Shown here: positions 10,536 through 21,222 of the stretch, one piece after another
How the letters are laid out: each line of letters opens with the position of its first letter
How positions within the stretch are numbered: the first letter of the stretch is position 1
NCBI GenBank assembly: GCA_013368325.1
Contig: JAACJK010000163.1
Coordinates: 1,054,001-1,118,000, forward strand
From: Ephemerocybe angulata
Taxonomy: Eukaryota; Basidiomycota; Agaricomycetes; Agaricales; Psathyrellaceae
Direction of reading: 5' to 3'
Length of the DNA stretch: 64,000 nt
Notes under the pieces: generated by a model
Told to the model about the DNA's origin: nothing
Databases searched by the model: none
The model's input: the letters and a program-made list of their open reading frames with translations, nothing else
Translations under genes and position numbers: made by a program

Positions 10536-13044
10536 ATGCTCAGAATGGCCCAGCCAACCCCTCCTTCGCTGCCAGCAATACCTCCAGTCCGGAAGTACAA
10601 GCCTTCCGAGGTCAACCTCTCCACTCTATCTGAGCGTGCTCTTGCCAAACTGAAGAAGAAACCATTCGAATGGCAGCTGAAGGCGGCTAAGCACCTTCTG
10701 TGTGGCGAGGATTTGATTTTGGATGTTGGAACGGGGTGTGGAAAGAGTTTAGTCTTCCAGCTGCCATTGCTGTTGGATGACATGGATATCAGCATGGTTG
10801 TCTCGCCCCTTTCGGCGCTCATGGTAGAGCAGGTGTGTTCCATTTATGTATAGTCTTTGGCCAAGTTATAACGCATTACCAGGCCGAAAGCTCAGCCTTA
10901 TCCACTGTTGCTGTATGTGCAGAGACATTAGAAGAAATGGGCCGGGACACTATGTTTGAAGTATGAGTCACCCGTTTGCTGTCTGTTATCTGGATGCCAT
11001 AGCTCATTTTTTCTACAGAGGATTGTGTCGGGATACTACCAGCAGATCCTAGTCTCACCAGAGATCGTAATCTCACCAGCATTTCGAAAGGCAGTGTTTT
11101 CGAAACAGAGTTTCACGGATCGGCTCCGTTGTGTCTGTGTAGATGAAGCGCACTGTATCAACATTTGGGGAGGGACTTTCCGACCGGACTATGCGCAGCT
11201 AGGAGTACTTCGGGGTCGTCTTCCTAGCTCCGTACCCCTCCTCATTGCATCCGCAACTCTGCCCACCCACGTACTCGAAGATGTTCGCCGGAAGCTGCAG
11301 CTCTTCCAAGACGCGCCCATCATCTCTGTTACCAATGATCGCCCCAACGTCAGTCTCAGTGTTCGTAAAATGCGATTCTCGGAGGAATCTAAAGCAGACT
11401 GTCGATTCCTTATCATGCTGAACGCACAGTCACCGAGCGACATTGCACAAACTGCGCTCTACGTGAATCAGAGGACAACTTGTGAGGATGCATGTGATGT
11501 ACTCCGAAAATGGGCTCGGCATGTGGGATTCTCAAGAGAGGCAGCATCCGCTGCCATAGTGTTCTATCATGCAAAAGTAGGGACTGCTAGGAAGAGGGAG
11601 ATTGAGGCAAAAGTAAAGTCAGGAGAAGTGCGAATTATAGTTTGCACAGAGGCACTTGGAATGGTATGTCTGTGTATTAATGTGTACGCAATCAGCTAAC
11701 TGTGAATCCAGGGTTGCGATATTCGCAGCTTGAAGCGCGTGGTAATGTGGCAGATGCCACTTTCATTCTGTGGACTCGTTCAGCGGGCAGGACGTGCTGC
11801 TCGGGACATGACACAGAAGGGAGAAGCTATTTTAATTGTTTCTGGGGCAACAATTGCGAAGGGTGTCTCGGAGACGCAAATGTCAGTTGCATTGGAGGAA
11901 GGTGTGCTTGAGCATGAGTCAGAGAACCGTGCTGAGGATGAGGAAGAGAGTCTCAGAAATGAAGGGATAGCGGTTGGTCCTGGGAATGAGCTAGAGTCCG
12001 TTGAGGAGCTCGGGGTTCGCGTTGGGCGTACACAAGCAGCAACAAAGTCGAAAGGTAAAGGGAAGCGTGCTGATGAGCGCTATAACCAGCACGAGCTCTC
12101 TGCCCTCAATAAATATGTTAGTGGAGAGTGTTGCCGCAGGGAAGTCTGGAATGTGTTTTTTGGCAATGAACGCAAACGTAGGCAGAGATTTATTCAAGCA
12201 GGCTACTGATACTTACTAGTTACCTGTGCATCTAGTTCAACTGCAGTACCCGGCTACTTCAACATTTCGACCAGACCCGAGCTTACTCTGCTGCGATGTG
12301 TGTGATCCTGATTCATTTAAAGTGGAGGATATCACATTAGAGAAGGTCAAGGGGCTTGCGAGAGGTCGGAAAAAGCAGCTTCCGTATGCCGAAGAGCTTG
12401 GGAAGCGGATCAGGACCAAGCTTGAGGCCTGGCGCGAGGACACTTTATTACAGGAGTACTATGGTGACTCTGACATGGTCTCCATCTCGGGCGAAGCACT
12501 GCTAGGAGACGATGTTATCAGCAAGATTGCCAACTGTGGCAAGTACCTCAGGACTGCCGAGGATCTTGCCCGACATGTTCGCTGGTTTCTGGCATTTGAA
12601 ACCGACACACAGAAGCTGACAACATATGGTCAGCTTCTCCTAAATGTGCTTGAGCCAATATACACAAAGCTGGATGAGGATATTGGGCTCGTAACACTTC
12701 CCGAGTCAGACGAGGATGTTCTAGAACCAGAGTCTGAGGATAGTGACAAAGCTGAGCCCTCGACAACTGCGGCGGTTCCTGCACCGCGTATTGTTGACCT
12801 TGGCGCTCAAGGTATTGACCCAGACACATTCTATGCTCAACGTCCTGGGGTTAGTACACGCGCAATGAGAAAACAGAGCAGCTCAGCGGTACCACCATCC
12901 CAACCGCCTGTGGCTGCTCTGCCGGTCACTGCCCCAAAGCGTGGAACCAAACGCCCCCCTCCAGATGTGGCAGCACCCGAACGGGGGATTAAACGTGGTC
13001 CTGGGAGACCTCGAGGCAGTAGAGCACGGGGAAGAGGAAAATGA
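10536..13044 (+). CDS. RecQ-type DNA helicase encoded by the mobile element
   Basis: Five exons: 10536-10832, 10883-10960, 11019-11663, 11712-12177, 12236-13044; 764 residues. Walker A is GTGCGKS (about 65-71), the DEAH box lies in CVCVDEAHCI (about 167-170), motif III is LIASATLP, and motif VI is QRAGRAARD (about 364-372). A RecQ-like zinc-binding region follows: GECCRREVWNVFFG, then LLCCDVCD. The first cysteine group and the second are joined across the last intron, which supports that splice. The C-terminus is low complexity and ends in a basic GRPRGSRARGRG tail, probably DNA-binding. A second in-frame ATG lies three codons on. The gene lies wholly inside the repeat-bounded element, convergent with the DUF6589 gene, so a role in transposition or its repair is inferred. 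Confidence 0.85.
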
Positions 13045-13066
13045 TTACATTTAGACTACACGACTA

Positions 13067-16000
13067 TCACTCAAACAATTCTCCCGCCAATGTATCGACT
13101 AAATTCTCTACCAATGCGACGACCTCTTTGGGGTCAGATCCAACGGGAAACTCATCCTCGTCGAGTCCGAGGTCATCTTCTGTGAATCCAGAGGGGGAGC
13201 CGAAGTCATTTGTGTTGCCGTCATCTTCGTCCTCATCTTCGCTGGCATCGGAGTCTGAGGTTGGATTCGGAGTCGGGGGTGCAGCTGTGGTGGACTTGAA
13301 GTCGGCTTTCTGGGTATCTTCACGATAGTTCTTGAATGCGGTTGGCGTGTTTGAAGATGCAGTGCCAGCTGCAAGTAAGTCACGGGCAGGAACTGCTCCA
13401 CGGTTACCAGGTCGCTCGGGGGTGTACGATTGAATGGCTTGGGATTCAAGGTGGGACTGAAGCGTGTTGAGATCAGCCTCCGTTGATGGTGATGTGTGCG
13501 ACTTGCTGTTGTGAGGGGTCTTGAAGTTTGACTGAACTTGCCGGATGACGTCTCGGAGACAGAAGATGCACACCGAGACTATACCAAGCCAACGCCAGCT
13601 TCGGTTCGATCCCTTTGCCGTGTAGATGATCTTAATCGGTGTCAGCAATGTCATTTATCGTTGTATTCATACCACGTACCTTCAACCAAAAGTTTTGGTG
13701 CTCCTGCAATAAGTCTATCTCCTTGAATCCATTGGCCTTCCCTGAGAGATTCACGAGCCAATTCATCAAAGACCCTTGTCTATCCAAAGCTATATCAGTG
13801 ATTTGAACCTCCAGAATGACAATAACGGACGCACCGGAGGTCTGGCGCCATCTGAGATAGATCCCGAAGATGATGGAACAGGACGTCAGCATATTTCGGC
13901 ATTTTACCCGTTCCACGAAACATAAGTAACCAGTACGTTAAGACATTCACAACTGTCCCAACGTCACCTCGCTTGACCGCCCCTTGAAGTGCTACAAATA
14001 TCAATGCATCACGGTTGAACAGAATGATGTTCTCGAGAGTGACATCTCGGTCGACCTTCTTACGCAGCATAGCCACGCGACGCGCTGAGCAGAGCTCACG
14101 GAATACCTTTAGCGTTACAAGGCGAAGGGAAGCATGGTCCGTGATCTCCTTAATCCAGATATCGAGCTTCTTGCCCGAGTGAATGCGATAGCCGTCGAGG
14201 ATGTTGGCCGGCAGAGCGAGCTTTGTGATGAGCTCGAGAACAGGCCGATATGGTGCCGGGGTTTTAGCTTGCCAGCCGACACTGATGGGTTTTCTGCCCA
14301 GTAGCGAGTTCACCTTCCAGAGAGACCACGGAGCTGGACTGCCCGAGGTACCCCAGTACTCGTTTGCAACACACCGTATTCCCGCCATCTTCGCATGAAA
14401 CAGCCCAAACTGGGGCTTCATGAACTTGCTCGGATTGTCGACGAGGCGGGCATCATCACGGCGTGAGCCAGACGCCTAAACATATCTCAGTATGTATCAT
14501 TGAGTTGAGATAAAGAACCCTTACCGAGTCTATAAGCGAAACAGTTAGCTGATCACCGTGCGTGAAGAAGATACCGTGTTGCTGTATTTCGTCCTCGTCA
14601 AGACCGAGAGTCTTGAAGAATATGTGGTCAATGACTTCCAGCGTGCCGTCGATAGTGGATTCGTCAATGAGCGCAGCCGGGAGTGGATACTGAGCTGATT
14701 TGTGAAGGGGTATGGCGTTGATCATGGGAGGAGCGAGGTTGGTGCCGGTGTTCTCAAGGCGCTTTCGTAGGGCAGGGAAACTCTGCATTAGGAGGTCTTC
14801 CAGGTGCCACAGCAAGCACGTCTCGAGTTCCTGAATCTGTTGGCGCGTTGGGAGTAGATCAGTCTCGGGCTTGAAGTCAAATGTGATGCGACGGGTGAGT
14901 CGAGGAGGAAGGAGGGAGAGCGGGAGCGATCCTGGGGCCACAGCAAACAGCGGGATGAGGGTAGCGGTCGTCCCGTTGTCGAAATGGTCCTTCGAAGCTA
15001 CCCGTTGCTCGTTGACGCGAAAGGGAATGTTTACATTGTCCCAGGCAATCATACAGGGCTGGGTACGAACGAGGCGCTTCAATTCGGTGACCCGCTCGCG
15101 ACTGAGCTCCTTTAGCTTAATCGTTGCCGAGGTATACGAAAGCGCGAAGCCTGCGTGATTGAGGACCTCGTAAAGCGATTTCGTCGCCCCGCACGCATAC
15201 AGGTAAAGGCTGGCGACGATCTGGTAGGTGCTGGCGCGCTCGTGGCGTGTCTGGGCGACCGTACTCAGCATGTTGGCCAGAACCTGTACAAACTGTGTTG
15301 AGCAATGCGAGAATCGTAAAATATACGGTTACTCACCACATCACGTTTCCTTCGAGAGTCTTCGTCACCCTCCTTGTATAGGAGAACCGTGGATAGGGCT
15401 TGGACGAGGTTTGGGGCGGCTTCTTTGGCGTCGAGAAGGAGTTGTGGAAGTGAGTAGCGCGCTAGAGCGCTCGAGACGTTTGCACCCTCCTCTGGGACTA
15501 GCATCGCAGCTAGAGCTGCCCCTTCACGTTGGAGGACGTCCAGAAACCGTTTGGAGACCCATTCGTCGATGAGAGGTCGCTCAATGCGGTCGGCGAGAAA
15601 TCCGAGCATGTCGGTCCCTCGGTTACTGTGTCGATAGCTTCGGGTGAGCGCTGCACTAATTTGCTGATTCTTCGTGGTATGTAAGGCGGCCTGGAAGTCC
15701 CAAAGCGAGGTAAAGCCTATGTAAATAAGTTTCAGTGCAGTTTCAGAGCCTGGAGGAATGAATCCACGTACCTGCTTGTGTGACAGCTGCTAGCACGGTC
15801 CCGAGCTTTTCGTCCTCTGCCTTCTCCCTCTCCTGCGCCCTATCCTCCTTCTCCTGCTCCAAACGCGCCTCGTTTCTTGCCTTCCATCGCGCTGATGCAA
15901 GAGCTTGACTCTCAGCTGTGATTTCTTCGAATACACGTCGCTTCTTGGTGGTCGGCGGGGCCATGGGTGTGTAAACTAACATCTTCATGGGCGTCGTCGC

Positions 16001-16069
16001 GTTTTCCTTGCCATTTCTCCGTTTTGCGGGCGTGACATTGAAGAGTGGGGTAGTCGGTAGTGGATTCAT
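13067..16069 (-). CDS. DUF6589-family protein, candidate transposase of the element
   Basis: Six exons: 16069-15772, 15716-15337, 15292-14525, 14475-13835, 13779-13680, 13630-13067; 916 residues. The N-terminus is disordered, then a Glu/Arg-rich helix. The core matches my memory of the DUF6589 family of Agaricomycetes: MIAWDNVNIPF (Asp about 311), FFTHGDQLT (Asp about 473), FGLFHAKMA (His about 509) with NEYWG (Glu about 521), IILFNRDALIFVAL, LLMFRGTGK and LLQEHQNFWLK. The C-terminus is acidic. The family has no assigned function that I know. Asp-Asp-His/Glu after predicted strands, inside an element with terminal repeats, suggests an RNase H-fold transposase, but this is inference. Exon 5 must use the acceptor before 13779; the one 14 bp earlier gives a stop. 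Confidence 0.8.
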
Positions 16070-16127
16070 CGAAAAAATTGGCCGTAAAGGCGCGAGTAGA
16101 GCGAGAAATGGGTTTATTGGGCGTTCG

Positions 16128-16137
16128 ACGCGACGCG
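16128..16137. promoter_or_regulatory. Tandem ACGCG motifs upstream of DUF6589 gene
   Basis: Two adjacent ACGCG cores (ACGCGACGCG), about 60 bp upstream of the DUF6589 start. They resemble the MluI-box motifs ahead of the helicase and RAD9 genes. MBF control is inference. Confidence 0.35.
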
Positions 16138-16183
16138 CCGTGGTGGTAAATGGCAGGGGTTGATCCCCGTTTAGAAACCCGCG

Positions 16184-16285
16184 GAGTTTAAAATTCTACT
16201 CTACTCGCGCCTGATGCAGTTCAACCAGTCTCCTTGGGGTGTATTCCAAGTACTACCACACCCCAAGGTCCTGGTTTCGAGTCTA
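16184..16285. repeat. Right terminal inverted repeat with hairpin
   Basis: Inner block GAGTTTAAAATTC at 16184, then GCGCCTGATGCAGTT. The hairpin arms are CCTTGGGGTGT (16232-16242) and ACACCCCAAGG (16258-16268). The outer end is CTGGTTTCGAGTCTA. The hairpin differs from the left one in sequence but keeps the pairing. Confidence 0.85.
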
Positions 16286-16294
16286 GGCTGCGGG
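16286..16294. repeat. Target-site duplication, right copy (9 bp)
   Basis: GGCTGCGGG, matching 10262-10270 exactly. Confidence 0.85.
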
Positions 16295-17641
16295 CGGCCG
16301 CCGAGAATACGATCGGCAATAAGTAATTGATCGAGGAAAGGAATCCATAAGCGCCTACAACCAAGCAAAGGTTTCCAGAATCCAAGGGCGAGGGAATAGA
16401 AGACATACCCAAGTGCTCGTTCAATGGCCTACCGCGTCGCCCCTGGGGCTTGCCGGACACTTTCAGGGGCACTTCGGCACGGCGCGACCATCTGCGACCA
16501 TGCTCCCGTTGCGACGAGACTACGAGAAATCTGGCTTCTGGGCGTCAAAGAACTCTTTCCACCTTTGCCCACGCGCAACGAGACTAGATTCTGCTCCGAG
16601 TCTTCCAGATTCCAATGCCAGAGCCTGATCAAGGCTCCAAACAACCCAACTCCATTACTCTAACCATGCTCTTGCATGAGCGATCTCTGACGAGAGATCT
16701 TTCGCCTGCTAGCCGTTGAGGCTAGCGTACTGTGGGCCCCGAGACAAGCGCAATCGTCCTGGGGTCCCGACTCCTGCATTGTCACAAGTAATTCCAATCC
16801 TTCATCTCTTGACATCTGGGCGCTTAACGTATTTCCAGAGCTAACGCCCCCCTCATGTGCACCTGCCTGCCCTGGTTGCCCAATTTTTGGCAGTGACCTG
16901 TGAATGGTGGATCGGCTGCGCGCCGACACCATCAGTTCCGCCCTCCATTCCCGACCATGGGCCAGTAGCACCCACATCGTGGACAAGTAGTAATGTATTG
17001 GACAAATGTACGACGTTCCTCATGAACCCGTTTACCGATAGACATTTGTACGTCGAATTAAGCCAAACAGAGCTCTCATGAAATCGGAGATATGTGCGTG
17101 TAATTTATGGAATATCAGTACTGAGGAATGCTACAAAAGTTGGTAAAAAGTTAGTGAATGCGCGTAGGGGGGTATTGATTTTCGCTCGATATCGTCAATT
17201 CCCGAAATTCCCGCCATGAGCACTTTCCTGATGGTGGCGACCATCCAACCTCGGACGTGGACCGACCCGCCGCGGGCGGTCTCGTACATATTTCGTAGTC
17301 ATCTAGTCAGCATCTCTACGTATATAAGGACAGTTTGTACCTACTGGTTCGTTAGTTCGCTCTCCCCTGAGCTCAGCCTCCTATCCATCCCCCAATTCAT
17401 TCTCCTTTGCCCGCGCCTGTCCTGGGATCGTTCGTACTCCCTCGGTCAAACATCTCGCAGTCCTTCTGTGAAAACGTGTGCACGACATCGGCGGGTGCAC
17501 GTTCTTGTTACCCGACAACCCTCACCGGTGAGCATGGTTGGAGTTGATGTATTGAGACAATCGGCATAAGCATTGGGCTGTAAGGATTCCGTTGCTCCGA
17601 GCAGTGGGTTGGGAGTTGGCACTCGCGCAGCCCTCTCCCCG
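16295..17641. other. Intergenic, no gene seen
   Basis: About 1.35 kb with only short frames that lack family resemblance and show no consistent splice structure. It lies between two inverted-repeat elements and is probably non-coding accessory DNA. Confidence 0.4.
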
Positions 17642-18926
17642 TACCGCCCAGTGAGAATTGGAATCTCCTGGGAGCATCCCAGAGTATCTCATTTCACAAA
17701 ACTCGAGTGCCACCACCCCCACAGTATCCTGGAAACGCCTTTTAGACAAGTTGGTATATCTTCTCCACTAAATATATCCAACTCGCACAACTTAATAATG
17801 CATTCTTGCCTACAGCTGGGCAGAAAACAGCTTGTAGATTGTACGCAACCACTACGTAGACCCTCTGTTCTGTAAATTTACTTGACTTGTCGCCTGCCTT
17901 CTTTCTATTTGTTTTCGATGTCCGAAATCCGGTAAACGCACGAGCACGGACGCGTCAATTTCCCCAGGTCTTCCTTCTCCTCACCACCACCACCGCCGCC
18001 ATCGAGGCTCGAATCCGGGCCTCCTACACAACTTCGCTGAACTGTCACAGCCCTGTGACGTGCTCGTCAGCTTCCTGTAAATGATCTCCACAGTAGGAGG
18101 CGGTTGGCCTGTGGCGGGTTGGATTTGAAGTCGAGTGACGATGGTATGTCTGAGGTTGCTGAGGTTGGTTGACTCTCGTCTGATGCCCTTCAACCCCGCC
18201 GCTCGTGCCTCCCCGAACCATGCGAACCCATTCCGGGAGTCTGATGGCTCACGAGCCCCTTATCTCTGTTCCATCTCCCCTGGCTGCTGTTGGGCGGGGC
18301 GAGCGATGCAACGGTGCGTAACTGACTGGACTCCGAAGATGGTGACTGATTGGCACGTCTGGATCCCCGTCCACGCTCAGCCTTAGCAATTCAGCTTCAT
18401 CCCCCAGCATCCTGAGCGTCTCGCCATGCACCTTATCCACGGAAAGTCGCCCAGCCCTTCGCGGGTGGCAGTCTCGCTCAGTCATTTTACCCTCGGCCGT
18501 CTTTGGCTTTCCGGTAAGTGTTTGCGCTCGACTCTGTCGCTCGCACTTGCTCACTCATTTCATTAGGGAGCCCTGACATGAAGCTCCAGACACGATGGCA
18601 CCCGGCTTTTATTGTGTTTATTGCGGGGTATCTTAGGTTTTGGAAGGGGCATAGGAGGGGCATGGAAATGGTGAGCTTGTGAGTCGGTTTTACGTCGTTG
18701 GAAGATGATCGATGATCCCCTGTATACATGTAGTATATACGATACTGAATAAATATGAATTCATTACTACATTTGCTGTTCTGTGTTGCCGGATACTCTG
18801 AGAGAGCCAGAGAGGCAAAAAAGTGCCACATTTGCCTCCCGGAGTATCCTCACGTCAACTTATTATATATGTACTGAGAGATACTCTAAGATACTCCCAG
18901 GAGACTCCGATTCTGACTGGGCCGTA
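17642..18926. mobile_element. 1.29-kb inverted-repeat element, non-coding
   Basis: The two ends are imperfect inverted copies over about 50 bp: TACCGCCCAGTGAGAATTGG at 17642 against the complement of 18870-18926. Both contain TCTCCTGGGAG and AGAGTATCTC. The flanks share CCCCG (17637-17641 and 18927-18931), a possible 5-bp duplication that could be chance. The interior has no convincing gene. GGATACT/AGTATCC words recur inside (near 17722, 18790 and 18840), with a further hairpin at about 18788-18850, so smaller copies may be nested. This is likely a decayed non-autonomous transposon; I cannot name the family. Confidence 0.5.
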
Positions 18927-18931
18927 CCCCG

Positions 18932-19850
18932 CACACTACTCTACACATACTATTGCCTTACTTACCCTTTCCATATTTTAGCTATGGTAGGCGGCGTGTA
19001 GTACACACGCACGCATGTCAACGGTCCTTAAAAGTTAATCGGCCATGAGAAGGTTTCCACATGCAACAACAGTGGAAGGGGTTGCAAACTCATGTCCGTC
19101 GCCTTTTCCCCCATCCTTTGCAATGTATGTATGCGTTCTTGGTCTTGTGGTCGAACATGTCCTTGATCTGATCCTCTGAATGCTACTTCTCAGCGGCTAT
19201 CACATATCATGATATGATGGGGATCAATACACTTGCTGGGAGACTCTGACCAAGGCCGGTGAGAGTTGTTTTGGCAAATTCTCTCAACTGCATATACTGA
19301 AGTGATGCAGGGAAAGTATTCTTTTGCTTCAGGAATAGTTGGGGACGAAAAAGCACCAAATGTGCTGGTCAGGACTCAACTAAACCTTTGTTTACATGTG
19401 TTGACAGGTCACACTGCCCGGCTACTTAATCGACTAGTTTAGGACAAGACCCTCCCACGGGGGCGGTATGTCTTGCGACGAGACTACTCTTCCTCGGAAA
19501 TCTCGGTACTCTTACTCAAGAGTGGGATCTCTGGGAAGGGCTTGGGCGCAATTTTTAGATCAAGCATACGGTCTCCAGCAGAGTAATCAAATCTTATCAA
19601 ACCTCTCGAAATGTGACACCTGGGGTCCGAATGCGCAATTCCTACGAGTCCCCGACCTGTCTGACTTGTGTTTTTAACCTATTGAGTTGTTTGTAAGCCG
19701 GAGTCTTCGGCCTCAGGCTTTCCATTGGATCCACGACAGTGGGCTTCTGGGTGGCTACGTGGTACGTACCTACGCTGAATACGGGGCCTTGGACAATATG
19801 ATAATGCGCCACAGGCAGTATCCCAAAACCGGAGTTGTAAAGGACGTCGA
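18932..19850. other. Intergenic, no gene seen
   Basis: About 0.9 kb between two repeat elements. I found no coding frame with family resemblance. Confidence 0.35.
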
Positions 19851-19859
19851 ATACCGAGA

Positions 19860-20746
19860 GGACCCCCGGCAACCCACCCAAATGCCTTTTCCAAAATCGC
19901 CAGTTTTTGGCGATTTTTATCCGGACTTTTTGGGTCACTTTTGGCCAAAATCTATCCGGATTTTTACAAAGGCATTTGGAAAGTCAAATTTTTATCCGGA
20001 CAGGGATATGGCCTACGAAATATGCCAATTTTTTCTTCCGCTCCGCGGAAATGCGTTTTTTGCGACATACGAGTGTATAATGTATCTAGATATGACCACA
20101 GAGCAGTCCCAACAGACACTAGGAAGTAAATTCCGTCCTTGTCATTGTCTATAGGCTCGGCAGCCCCTCCATCTGCCACCCCTTCCCCCGTTCCTTTTTC
20201 CCTGAGAGTGCAACAACGAACTTAGACACGGATGCCTTATTTGCACTGAGTAGGGTAAATGTCTTGAAATCCTCTTGCTCCAGTGAGAGATCGTGTTATG
20301 CAGGCGTGTGCTGGTGTCTTGACTCTTGAGCGTCAAACGCTGTCAAAATATGGACGTGTCGCCGAAGTTGGGCCCAATTTGTTCGGTGTTAAACGTTACT
20401 GGTCAATCGTTCACAGTTTTCCCTTTCTATCCTGAACATGGACGTATATAGGCAGATATAGGCCAAGTATACAACATTTGCAAACATTCTGACTGTCAGT
20501 GAGCGCTTAAGAGACTGGGCGCTCGCGCCCACCATATTGGGTGAGGGCGCTCCCAGCCACCGCCCAATTTCTATCCGGATGGGGCAGAGGCAAGCTCATC
20601 GAGACCAAATTTTTATCCGGATCTACGCACATGGGGTTCGTCCAAAATATCGAAATTTTTATCCGGACAGGTATATGGCAGATCACCATTTTAAGGCGAT
20701 TTTTATCCGGACGATGCAAAGGCATTTGGGTGGGTTGCCGGGGGTC
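19860..20746. mobile_element. 887-bp non-autonomous inverted-repeat element
   Basis: The ends are near-perfect inverted repeats of about 28 bp: GACCCCCGGCAACCCACCCA at 19861 continuing AATGCCTTT, and its complement ending at 20746. A perfect 9-bp direct repeat ATACCGAGA flanks it (19851-19859, 20747-20755). Inside each end the word T(T/C)TATCCGGA recurs in one orientation: about 19914, 19952, 19991 on the left and 20569, 20613, 20660, 20700 on the right. Such subterminal arrays are usual transposase-binding sites in DNA transposons. The middle shows no convincing gene, so it would depend on a helper elsewhere. The ends are unlike the 6-kb element, so this is a separate family. Confidence 0.8.
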
Positions 20747-20755
20747 ATACCGAGA

Positions 20756-21222
20756 CACCTGCCACCTGTGCCCAAGCAGACGTGAGAAGATTCTCTCTCT
20801 TTCTCCCAACGCCACAGAGACCTGGCAGTCGTTTCCAAAACTTGCTGCATAAGTCGAACTCTGAGTCTGAACTCTTCTCTCACCCCGACGTCTCCGAAGT
20901 CACCTGAAATTGCTACATAGAGGACGAAGGACTAGATTGAGCGCTAAGATTATCATTAGACTGCAAATCGGAGTGAGAAAGTACTGATATCGGCATATAC
21001 CCCGGGCTTTTTTATCTTGAGACTCGATCACATCATTCTCGTGGCGGAAACTGCTTGACTGTTTACCAGGGGGACCGGTGTGGAGGTGCCAGCAGCTTAC
21101 GAAAAGAAGCCAGGTTTGTCGAAGCTCATGTATAAAGTCATGCAGGATCTTTGAATGGACTCGTTGCTAACTACACAAGACCAGTGCACACGTCGGGCTC
21201 AACAACCTCTTCATGCGCGCCG
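20756..21222. other. Intergenic, no gene seen
   Basis: 467 bp between the right duplication of the 887-bp element and the start of the DUF6533 gene. It probably contains that gene's promoter. Confidence 0.3.

Larger units (their letters stand above)
10271..16285. mobile_element. 6,015-bp inverted-repeat DNA transposon carrying RecQ-type helicase and DUF6589 genes
   Basis: The element runs from TAGGCTCGAAAACCAG at 10271 to CTGGTTTCGAGTCTA ending at 16285 and is flanked by a perfect 9-bp duplication. The terminal repeats are about 103 bp (10271-10373 and 16184-16285). They share an outer 15 bp and an inner block of about 45 bp (GCATCAGGCGCGAGTA and neighbours), with a hairpin between that differs in sequence at the two ends. 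Two genes, convergent and 22 bp apart, fill nearly all the interior. Both have intact frames with normal introns, so the copy may be autonomous and young. A 9-bp duplication fits Mutator-like elements, but I recognise no classical transposase. Ends, repeats and duplication are seen directly; mobility is inference. Confidence 0.85.

Noticed and set aside
10271..16285. Helitron or Starship-type element
   Set aside because: A Helitron would have no terminal inverted repeats or duplication and would carry a Rep/PIF1-type protein. A Starship would carry a DUF3435 tyrosine recombinase. Neither is seen.
16265..16286. T-arm-like GGTTTCGAGTC at the transposon end
   Set aside because: It is the outer terminal repeat of the 6-kb element, with matching copies at 10271 and 44270; no tRNA fold.
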